This document shows positions 1 through 5,362 of a stretch of 5,362 bases of DNA, one piece after another. Made by a program: the position numbers and the translations under genes. The notes below the pieces were generated by a model. That model was not told the origin of the DNA, searched no databases, and saw only the letters and a program-made list of their open reading frames with translations. The number at the start of each line of letters is the position of its first letter. Positions within the stretch are counted from its first letter, which is position 1. The stretch is from Streptomyces griseus (GTDB taxonomy: Bacteria; Bacteroidota; Bacteroidia; Chitinophagales; Chitinophagaceae). Where the stretch lies: assembly GCA_943323705.2 (NCBI GenBank), contig CALPIT020000175.1, positions 1 through 5,362 of the forward strand, written 5' to 3'.

Positions 1-3000
1 AATTACCATTGATGAAAAAATTGGTTTGTGATGTGTCTATTAATTTCAAGATTCCACTGTTATCTAAATCTGTTACAGATCTTGATCCTTTCGGAAAATA
101 AGTTGCACCAGAGAAAATCCTTAATGTGCCGTACTTACCTGGTGTGGCCAAAAATGCCAATTCATTATCTGAAGTCATCGTTTTGGCAATAGTGACATTT
201 ACCCTGTCCACTGATTTAGTGCCAATACTCAAAAACCCACTATTCATTGTAATAGTTGAGGTTGGATCATTTCTGTAAATTGTGCCACCGTTAGCCATGA
301 TGATTGAATTACCATGGTTAATGGATATTCTTCCGGAATTATATAAAGCTAATGTTCCATTTATGGTTCTGATTACATTTGATTTTGCAACACCACCAAT
401 AACTGAAGTAAAAGGAACATTAGAGAAAGTAGCTGTAATGGTTGTGCTGGAAACAGTTTGACTTGTACTCACTGTATAAGTACCAGTCTCTCCTGCTCCT
501 GATAACAAACTTGTAATGGTTGTGCCTGCAGCAATTCCTGTTCCTGTAATCACTTGTCCTACATACAAAGAGGCACCCGGCGAAATACCAGTAACTGTTA
601 ATGTAGTACCAGATATGGAGCCCGTTACACTTGAAGTTGGAATACTGAATGTAAATGTATTTGTAGTAGTAGCTGTGATGGTGTAAGTACCTCCAAAAAT
701 AGTCCCGAATTCAGAATTTGATAACCCGCCCAATGTGACTGAATTACCAACGACAAAATTATGATTAGTGCCTGAAGTTAGATTAACACCGGTGGTGATT
801 GTAGCCACATTTCCGGATTGTTGAACGCCAACTATCTGAAAAGTATCCGTGTTAAGACTTTGCTTCATTACTAAAGTAGATGACAAACTATTTATAGTAA
901 CATTTGTTGGTCCATTTGTCGCAGGCCAGTGTGGACTATTAGTATAAATAGTATCATTTGATGTGCCTGTAAAATAAAAAGTAGTGTTATTACCATAAAT
1001 GGCACTAAATAAATTTGAAGGAGCCAACCCTTTTCTACCTGCCAATCTTAAACTATTTGCAACATTTATATTTCCTGTGAGGTTGTTATACGTTGTTGCC
1101 GTAGTATTTGAGAAAATGACATCGTAGTAATTAAATGAGGGTATGTTTTGATTTCCAGGAAGATTATTATAGTTGATAGCATTTCCAACAGGGATTGTAA
1201 AAGTACCCACTCCTGGTAAAAACACACCTGCTATACCCACTGTATCAGCCGGAAACGTAGTATTTCCCGACGCATTGCTAATCGTAAGATTATTAAAATT
1301 AAATCTTGGAATGGTTTGACCGCCAGTGTTGTTATTGAAATTTACTGTACTGCCTACTATTGTATATGTCATGGCAAAAGGACCTGGCGAAAAAGAACCA
1401 GCGATAAAGATTGTATTTGTTGATGCCAGTGTTGTAAAGCCAGTCGTATTGCTTACAACTAGATTATTATAACGAGTCGCAGCGACCGTTTGCATGCCTG
1501 CTGTATTATTGTAATTAAAAGTATTGCCAGTAACTGTGTTAGCTGTTACAGAACTTCCGGGATTGAACACGCCTGCAACAAAAATGGTTCCGCCATTAAT
1601 TAAAGTGTTTCCTCCGGTCGCATTGCTGAATGTTAAGTTGTTATAAAAAAACTGAGGAATAGTTTGTCCACCATTAGAATTGTTGAAATCAATGGTATTT
1701 CCTGTATTAATAAAAGCTTGTGAACCTGGCGTAAATGCACCGGCAATTTTAATACTTCCAGTTGATGCTAAAGTTGTTGTTCCGCTGGTATTGCTTACCG
1801 TTAGGTTGTTGTAGAAAGTAGCAGGTATGGTTTGGCCACCAGTAGTTCTATTAAAATTAACGGTACTCCCGGTTACTACATTTGCAGTTGCTGATGTGCC
1901 TAGAACAAAGGTTCCTGCAATTCCAATTGTTCCTGTTGATGATAATGTATTAAAGCTGTTGAGTGCAGTGTTGCTTAGCGTAAGATTAAAGTAATTACCT
2001 GCAACGATAGTTTGGTTGCCGACTGTCTGCGCATATTGCACAGTACCTGCACCAGAAGCTGCCCAGTTTTTTCCCGAAGGGAATGGAGTACCAGAAAAAT
2101 CAGTAGTAGAAATCAACCCATTGTTTGTAACACTTGATAAAGTACCAAGTAGTTGGCTTGAAATCATAGCTAAAGTACATCCAGAGCTTACTATTAATGC
2201 TGAATTTACGGTAATTGGTTTAGCTGATGAAAGTGTAGCACTAGAATCTATGGTTAAAGTCCCATTTACAAGAACTGATGAAGAAACAGTGGTTTTTGTA
2301 CCGCTCTTTTTTACTATCAGATTAAAGTAATTGTTTAGGGAGTCTGTTCCAGCTGGTGTTCCTGTTCTTGATACAACAAAGTTTTGAGTACCTCCTGAAT
2401 AAATTACTGTACCATTGTTCACAAAAGATTTTGTATCCAATTGTGAATTAACATTAAACTCTAAAAATGCGTTTGTTTCGATGACAATTAGCCCACATGG
2501 TGCGGATGAGTTAGCCCCAATTGCGTTGTTTCCAACTACTCTTGAAGTCATGAATTTTGCACCAGTTTTGATAACAAAACTGTCTGTAGCATTTGACCCA
2601 GTAGCCATAGTGTTTCCTGATCCTGCTGAGACTATTCCAGTTGTTATTCTAATTTTTTTTGATCTGATTCCATAGTTTAAGGTTCCAGTTGCCCCTGCGA
2701 CAAGATTAAATTCTACAAGACCCAAATTAGAAGTTCCATTTGATCCCCATTCAGCAGTAGCACTATTCGTACCTGCAATAATTGTTCTTGATGATCCAAC
2801 GAATCTTAAAGAACCTGTTGTTGATGTAATAATGGTAGAAGATAAATTAGTAGGTGCGAGTGTTTGTGTATAAAATACTGTCTCGCCTGAATTCACTACA
2901 GTTCCAGAGTACGCTCTTAATTTACCGCTAACAGATATAGAATTTGCGCCTATCGATAAAGATCCGGAACCGGGTGTTGTAGAATTACTTAAATGCAAAT

Positions 3001-3256
3001 CATTGCACTCTCCAGCAATATCAACTGTAATAATGTGCCCTGCTTGGACATAAACATTATTTAAAGATGTAGGAGGTACTGATGCTGTTACCCAACTGCC
3101 AGAGCCAGCAACTGCTCCATCCCTTACTTGCCAAGTTGAAGGAGAACTCCAATTACCAGAGGCAACAGAACGATAATCACCAAGAGTAGCCACCTGCCCC
3201 TCCACTACAAGGATTGAGTAAAAAAACAAAAACACTATAAGTAGAGATTTTTTCAT
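1..3256 (-). CDS. Giant secreted repeat protein, adhesin-like, probable type IX secretion cargo (3' end beyond the window)
   Basis: The frame stays open from ATG at 3256 to the left edge (1085 codons, no stop); I translated it base by base. In-frame TAG at 3305-3307 lies upstream with no other ATG between, and a signal peptide follows at once, which fixes the start. Residues 1-20 are Lys-Lys then a hydrophobic core, with likely cleavage before Gln21. Residues 27-90 carry GNWSSPSTWQ and AGHIITV then ECNDL, an N-terminal domain I recognise from large Bacteroidota surface proteins. A divergent repeat unit sits near Gln291 (TQNFVV, NNYFNLIV, NGTLTI). Six clear repeats span about 404-740, a phage-like module pair about 812-942, and more beta-rich sequence (INGTLALYNSGRISI) runs to the edge. 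Composition is Thr/Ser/Asn/Gly-rich with only three Cys among those read, as in beta-solenoids. I see no enzyme motif. A C-terminal type IX sorting domain is expected but not visible. Surface or secreted location and adhesion are inferences. Confidence 0.88.
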   Translation of the reverse strand, partial: MKKSLLIVFLFFYSILVVEGQVATLGDYRSVASGNWSSPSTWQVRDGAVAGSGSWVTASVPPTSLNNVYVQAGHIITVDIAGECNDLHLSNSTTPGSGSLSIGANSISVSGKLRAYSGTVVNSGETVFYTQTLAPTNLSSTIITSTTGSLRFVGSSRTIIAGTNSATAEWGSNGTSNLGLVEFNLVAGATGTLNYGIRSKKIRITTGIVSAGSGNTMATGSNATDSFVIKTGAKFMTSRVVGNNAIGANSSAPCGLIVIETNAFLEFNVNSQLDTKSFVNNGTVIYSGGTQNFVVSRTGTPAGTDSLNNYFNLIVKKSGTKTTVSSSVLVNGTLTIDSSATLSSAKPITVNSALIVSSGCTLAMISSQLLGTLSSVTNNGLISTTDFSGTPFPSGKNWAASGAGTVQYAQTVGNQTIVAGNYFNLTLSNTALNSFNTLSSTGTIGIAGTFVLGTSATANVVTGSTVNFNRTTGGQTIPATFYNNLTVSNTSGTTTLASTGSIKIAGAFTPGSQAFINTGNTIDFNNSNGGQTIPQFFYNNLTFSNATGGNTLINGGTIFVAGVFNPGSSVTANTVTGNTFNYNNTAGMQTVAATRYNNLVVSNTTGFTTLASTNTIFIAGSFSPGPFAMTYTIVGSTVNFNNNTGGQTIPRFNFNNLTISNASGNTTFPADTVGIAGVFLPGVGTFTIPVGNAINYNNLPGNQNIPSFNYYDVIFSNTTATTYNNLTGNINVANSLRLAGRKGLAPSNLFSAIYGNNTTFYFTGTSNDTIYTNSPHWPATNGPTNVTINSLSSTLVMKQSLNTDTFQIVGVQQSGNVATITTGVNLTSGTNHNFVVGNSVTLGGLSNSEFGTIFGGTYTITATTTNTFTFSIPTSSVTGSISGTTLTVTGISPGASLYVGQVITGTGIAAGTTITSLLSGAGETGTYTVSTSQTVSSTTITATFSNVPFTSVIGGVAKSNVIRTINGTLALYNSGRISINHGNSIIMANGGTIYRNDPTSTITMNSGFLSIGTKSVDRVNVTIAKTMTSDNELAFLATPGKYGTLRIFSGATYFPKGSRSVTDLDNSGILKLIDTSQTNFFINGN
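431..622 (-). other. Phage-structural-like module 2 in the giant protein
   Basis: Residues about 879-942 contain SGTTLTVTGISPG, LYVGQVITGTGIAAGTTIT and GTYTVSTSQTVSSTTITA. The 'VGQxIxGTGIxAGTxIT...GTYTVSxSQTVxSTTITA' pattern is widespread in phage tail and capsid-decoration proteins and in some bacterial surface proteins. It directly follows module 1. The two Thr-Thr-Ile-Thr stretches are encoded by a 14-base direct repeat (434-447 and 512-525), which probably only reflects the repeated amino acids. Function is unknown; I treat it as an Ig-like or beta-rich accessory domain. Confidence 0.55.
641..823 (-). other. Phage-structural-like module 1 in the giant protein
   Basis: Residues about 812-872 read QQSGNVATITTGVNLTSG, NFVVGNSVTLGGLSNSEF, then GTYTITATTTNTFTFSI. 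The scheme (variable-verb-like 'ATIT', 'GHxFxVGxxVTLxG', 'FxGTYTITAxTxxTFTF') is one I recognise from phage tail/virion proteins and large bacterial surface proteins. It lies outside the 58-residue array and lacks its YNNL motif. The identification is from memory; a role in binding or in spacing domains is inferred. Confidence 0.5.
1037..2047 (-). repeat. Array of six degenerate 56-60-residue protein repeats inside the giant protein
   Basis: Six units can be aligned on a conserved Gln in a GGQTIP-like motif. The Gln codons are at 2012-2014, 1832-1834, 1664-1666, 1490-1492, 1316-1318 and 1148-1150 (Gln415, 475, 531, 589, 647 and 703), so the spacings are 60, 56, 58, 58 and 56 residues. Each unit runs roughly NFNNxxGGQTIP, FYNNLTVSN, a TTL-like turn, then IAGxFxPG. 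The units are diverged at DNA level, so this is an old protein repeat and not a recent duplication. The last unit is the most degenerate: it has NQNIPS, and LRLAG ends the array. The pattern resembles the 'QTI..YNNL..SG..T' repeats common in Bacteroidota surface proteins. A beta-solenoid or beta-sandwich fold is an inference. Confidence 0.85.
3197..3256 (-). other. Signal peptide of the giant repeat protein
   Basis: Residues 1-20 begin Met-Lys-Lys, followed by a run of Leu, Ile, Val and Phe (about residues 5-18), then Glu-Gly before Gln21. This is a standard Sec signal peptide with a probable signal peptidase I site between Gly20 and Gln21. There is no lipobox Cys, so a lipoprotein is unlikely. 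It shows the product crosses the inner membrane. Confidence 0.75.
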
Positions 3257-3462
3257 GTTTTCTATAGAATCTGTTAAAATACCTTTTTTTTTAAAAAAAT
3301 ACAACTAACGTTAAAACTGCTTACCCTGATAACAAATGTCGCTTAAACAAAAATTCACATTTTTCTCGACCAAGGTTATAGAGAATGTAATCTATTCTGA
3401 AAACATTCTAAAAAAATCAAAAAAAACAAGAATTAATTTCCAATCTTTTTAGTCAATAATTA

Positions 3463-3489
3463 GATATTATTTTATGATTAGATAATATC
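3463..3489. repeat. AT-rich inverted repeat upstream of the giant protein gene
   Basis: GATATTAT at 3463-3470 is exactly complementary to ATAATATC at 3482-3489, with an 11-base spacer. It lies about 207 bases upstream of the giant gene's start. With no GC pairs beyond the ends it would make a weak hairpin, so a protein-binding dyad is as likely. In a region this AT-rich, chance is a serious alternative. Confidence 0.3.
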
Positions 3490-3525
3490 GTTAAAAATAT
3501 TTCAATTATAAAATTCGATAACGAT

Positions 3526-3580
3526 GCCGGAAAGGGTTTCGGCAATCCCGGGAAAAAACTCCACCGGGATTACCTTTTTT
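3526..3580. terminator. Double hairpin with T6 run downstream of kdgK; candidate terminator
   Basis: The main dyad pairs 3541-3551 (GGCAATCCCGG) with 3564-3574 (CCGGGATTACC) around a 12-base loop, and ends about 40 bases beyond the kdgK stop. A second hairpin, 3526-3543 (GCCGGAA / TTTCGGC), shares bases 3541-3543 with it. The T6 run (3575-3580) follows the main stem on the plus strand, which is the intrinsic-terminator layout for rightward transcription, yet no plus-strand gene lies before it. Read on the minus strand, the main stem is a continuous 11 pairs with one G-U, but it is preceded by A6 and has no U-run after it. It may end or protect the 3' end of the sulfatase-kdgK transcript, or stop antisense transcription into kdgK. 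Structure is clear; direction is not. Confidence 0.5.
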
Positions 3581-3613
3581 AATATATTCAACTAACCCAT
3601 CGTATATAAAATT

Positions 3614-4639
3614 TTAACGCTGCACCCTTCCGCTACCGTCGCCTTTCATTAAGTCTTTAACTTCACTTAAAGTAGCATGGTTCAAATCGCCTGGTATCGT
3701 GTGTTTCAAAGCACTTGCGGCTACCCCGAATTCAGCAGCTTCACTCATGGGCATACCTGTAACCAATCCATAAATCAATCCACTGGCGAAGCTATCACCA
3801 CTTCCTACACGATCTACGATTCTTACATTGTATTCTTTAGTATGGTAAAAATCATTGCCATCATAAACCAATGCACTCCATCCATTATCGCTCGCACTAT
3901 GACTTTCTCTTAATGATGAGGCGATGAATTTAAATCCGAATTTTTCTTTCATTTGCATGAAAACATCTTTAAATCCATCCAGGTTCAATTCACCTTTTGT
4001 AACATCTGTATCTTTTGCTTTAAATCCTAAAGTAGTATCCGCATCTTCTTCATTACCAATACAAACATCTACATACTGACATAATTTTGTCATCACTTCT
4101 CTCGCTTTTTCTTTGCTCCACAATTTCTTTCTGTAATTCAAATCTATACTGGTAGTAATGCCTCTTGCTTTGGCTGCTTTTAATGCGGCCTCAGTTAATG
4201 CAGCAGCTTTATCACTTAATGCTGGTGTGATTCCAGTTGTATGAAACCAATCAGCGCCTTCAAAGATTTTATCAAAATCAAATTCAGATGCATCCACATC
4301 TGCTATAGATGCTCCGGCTCTATCGTAAACAACTTGCGACGCTCTCATCGAAGCACCTGTTTCAAGAAAATAAATCCCTAATCTGTCGCCGCCTCTTGCG
4401 ATAAATTGCGTGTCTACACCATAACGACGAAGATGATTAATCGCAGATTGACCAATTGGATTATTAGGGACTTTAGTTACAAAAGTTCCTTTCAAACCGT
4501 AATTACATAATGCAGCAGCCACATTGGCTTCACCACCACCATAAGTAATATCAAATGTATCGGCCTGAACAAATCTTTTAAAATCGGGAGTTGATAATCT
4601 TAACATGATTTCTCCCATAGTAACTACTTTCTTAGACAT
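3614..4639 (-). CDS. kdgK: 2-keto-3-deoxygluconate kinase (PfkB family sugar kinase)
   Basis: A complete 341-residue cytoplasmic kinase of the PfkB/ribokinase family, the usual length for Bacteroidota KdgK. KdgK uses ATP to phosphorylate 2-keto-3-deoxygluconate to KDPG, which an aldolase splits to pyruvate and glyceraldehyde 3-phosphate. Visible landmarks are the N-terminal strand VVTMGEIMLRL (5-15), the substrate-site glycine motif GGGEANVA (34-41), DLNYRKKLW (166-174), IGNEEDA (194-200), and the PfkB signature DRVGSGDSFASG with catalytic Asp282 in GSGD. The late KHTIPGDLN motif also favours KdgK over fructokinase or ribokinase. The start is ATG with an A-rich leader; an in-frame gene overlap is not seen. 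It lies 84 bases after the sulfatase with no terminator between, so co-transcription is likely. No KDPG aldolase gene follows, only the hairpin region. Specificity is by motif recognition; a related 2-keto-3-deoxy sugar acid could be the real substrate. Confidence 0.88.
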   Translation of the reverse strand: MSKKVVTMGEIMLRLSTPDFKRFVQADTFDITYGGGEANVAAALCNYGLKGTFVTKVPNNPIGQSAINHLRRYGVDTQFIARGGDRLGIYFLETGASMRASQVVYDRAGASIADVDASEFDFDKIFEGADWFHTTGITPALSDKAAALTEAALKAAKARGITTSIDLNYRKKLWSKEKAREVMTKLCQYVDVCIGNEEDADTTLGFKAKDTDVTKGELNLDGFKDVFMQMKEKFGFKFIASSLRESHSASDNGWSALVYDGNDFYHTKEYNVRIVDRVGSGDSFASGLIYGLVTGMPMSEAAEFGVAASALKHTIPGDLNHATLSEVKDLMKGDGSGRVQR

Positions 4640-4668
4640 GACTTTTTTATTTTTTATTTTGTTTTTAA
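4640..4668 (-). promoter_or_regulatory. A-rich translation leader of kdgK (no Shine-Dalgarno)
   Basis: On the minus strand the bases just before the kdgK ATG are almost only A and T (AATAAAAAATAAAAAAGT), with no GGAGG-like motif. Bacteroidota ribosomes depend little on Shine-Dalgarno pairing and favour unstructured A-rich leaders, so this supports the chosen start. The remaining gap up to 4723 shows no terminator hairpin and no clear TAnnTTTG promoter element. Confidence 0.5.
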
Positions 4669-4723
4669 TTGAATGATTGTTTCGAATACCTATTTTTTAA
4701 ATTAGAAGCGTTTGCAGCAATTA

Positions 4724-5362
4724 TTATTTGCCTTCGTAATTTTTCAAATATGCCACCATCTTTTTGTGCAAATCTTCCAGTGATTTTTTATAATCTCCAT
4801 CATCCACCACATTTACTTTTTCAAGAGGATCTTTTAGGTAATCATACAGTTCTCTTTTATAAATTCTGCTGTCTGCATATGGCTGACTGCTATTGAAACC
4901 ATTGTTAAACCAAATGGTATAACGGTATCTGTCTGTACGTAAACTATAGCCCATCAATTTGCCATCAGTATATCCTAATGCTTTAAATTCTGGTCCCTTC
5001 AATTTTCTAGGATACTGACTCATCGCATACTCGTTAACGGTAGTTGATTTATTTTGCATAACAGGCTTCAAACTCTTGCCCTGTAACTGAGTAGGAATAG
5101 ACAAATTAGCTAAGTCACAAATGGTAGGAAACACATCAACGTGTTCTGATAATGATTTTGTTTTTCCAGCTTTTAAGCCTGGTGCTGCAAAGATTAATGG
5201 AGCACGAGTTGCTTGCTCAAAATTGGTGTGCTTACCCCACATATCGTGGTCGCCTAAATGCCAGCCATGGTCTCCCCATAATACAATGATGGTGTTATCA
5301 AGCGTACCTAAGGAATCTAATGTATTCAACAATATGCCTACTTGAGCATCGATATAAGAAAT
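4724..5362 (-). CDS. Sulfatase, iduronate-2-sulfatase-like, C-terminal part (5' end beyond the window)
   Basis: These are the last 212 residues of an alkaline-phosphatase-superfamily sulfatase; the frame is open through the right edge. A TTG at 5332 is an internal Leu codon and not the start. Reading the fragment from the edge: SYIDAQVG (2-9); GDHGWHLGDH (30-39), whose Asp31-His32 should bind the active-site calcium; WGKHTNF (42-48), whose Lys44 should contact the sulfate; SQYPR (115-119); LMGYSLRT (136-143) then DRYRYTIW; and ELYDYLKDP (171-179). SQYPR and MGYSxRTxxYRYTxW are shared with human iduronate-2-sulfatase as I remember it, which favours that subfamily over aryl- or choline sulfatases. 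The Cys/Ser that matures to formylglycine and any signal peptide are out of view. Tandem stops TAA-TAA end it. Members usually act in the periplasm or on the surface, removing 2-O-sulfate from uronic acids. Substrate is inferred. Confidence 0.9.
   Translation of the reverse strand: MSYIDAQVGILLNTLDSLGTLDNTIIVLWGDHGWHLGDHDMWGKHTNFEQATRAPLIFAAPGLKAGKTKSLSEHVDVFPTICDLANLSIPTQLQGKSLKPVMQNKSTTVNEYAMSQYPRKLKGPEFKALGYTDGKLMGYSLRTDRYRYTIWFNNGFNSSQPYADSRIYKRELYDYLKDPLEKVNVVDDGDYKKSLEDLHKKMVAYLKNYEGK

Larger units (their letters stand above)
3257..3613. other. AT-rich intergenic region between kdgK and the giant protein gene
   Basis: This 357-base stretch has no credible gene on either strand. Starting from the kdgK end, it holds a pair of overlapping GC-rich hairpins with a T6 run (3526-3580), an AT-rich inverted repeat (3463-3489), and a T9A7 tract (3284-3299) about 27 bases upstream of the giant gene's ATG. 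The giant gene's promoter should lie here, but I found no full match to the Bacteroidota -7 element TAnnTTTG on the minus strand. The nearest are one-mismatch matches such as TAACCTTG (complement at 3371-3378), which have no convincing -33 partner. The ATG has an A-rich leader (AGAAAAC) and no Shine-Dalgarno sequence at a usable distance. Confidence 0.6.

Noticed and set aside
1037..2047. CRISPR array or recent tandem DNA duplication
   Set aside because: The periodicity is at protein level; the DNA units are diverged, of varying length (168-180 bases), with no identical repeats or spacers.
2016..2330. Plus-strand open frame of 104 codons
   Set aside because: It lies entirely antisense to the continuous giant protein frame, has no signal, motif or leader, and its composition mirrors the opposite-strand repeats.
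2415..2675. Plus-strand open frame of 86 codons
   Set aside because: Also fully antisense to the giant gene, with no recognisable domain or translation signal.
3371..3378. Minus-strand TAACCTTG as a -7 promoter element for the giant gene
   Set aside because: It has one mismatch to TAnnTTTG, no TTG at the expected distance upstream, and would leave a leader of about 110 bases; other one-mismatch matches nearby are equally good.
3677..3913. Plus-strand open frame of 78 codons
   Set aside because: It is antisense to the C-terminal half of kdgK, which has clear PfkB motifs; this frame has none.
4669..4896. Plus-strand open frame of 75 codons
   Set aside because: It is antisense to the sulfatase C-terminus and the intergenic gap; no homology-like pattern is visible.
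5330..5332. TTG as a start codon for a 202-residue sulfatase
   Set aside because: The frame continues upstream to the window edge with the conserved SYIDAQVG segment, so this TTG is an internal Leu codon of a longer gene.
5121..5345. Plus-strand open frame of 74 codons
   Set aside because: It is antisense to the catalytic Asp-His and Lys region of the sulfatase, whose coding is certain.

Overview
This window is AT-rich and all three genes in it are read from the minus strand. It looks like a chromosomal piece from the phylum Bacteroidota. The basis is a giant secreted Thr/Ser/Asn/Gly-rich repeat protein of the kind exported by type IX secretion, A-rich leaders in place of Shine-Dalgarno sequences, and an iduronate-2-sulfatase-type sulfatase beside a 2-keto-3-deoxygluconate kinase, as in the glycan-degradation loci of this phylum. 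The genus cannot be read from the sequence.

Layout, in the direction of transcription (right to left). Positions 5362-4724 hold the C-terminal 212 residues of a sulfatase whose N-terminus and formylglycine site lie beyond the right edge. After an 84-base gap without a terminator comes a complete 341-residue PfkB-family sugar kinase (4639-3614), best called KdgK. A 357-base AT-rich intergenic region follows. It holds two overlapping GC-rich hairpins just after the kinase, an AT-rich inverted repeat, and a T9A7 tract close to the next start. From 3256 to the left edge runs one uninterrupted reading frame of at least 1085 codons that has no stop in the window. It encodes a signal peptide, an N-terminal domain typical of Bacteroidota surface proteins, an array of six 56-60-residue repeats, a pair of modules resembling those in phage structural proteins, and more beta-rich sequence.

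Function. The sulfatase and kinase fit one catabolic route: desulfation of a sulfated uronic-acid-containing polysaccharide outside the cytoplasm, then phosphorylation of the keto-deoxy sugar derived from the uronate inside the cell. The big protein is probably a cell-surface or secreted adhesin/stalk-like protein and appears to be a separate transcription unit. The sequence does not show whether it is linked to glycan use.

No RNA genes, insertion sequences, CRISPR arrays or clear novel defence-type system were found. The least explained features are the modular architecture of the big protein and the ambiguous double hairpin after kdgK.
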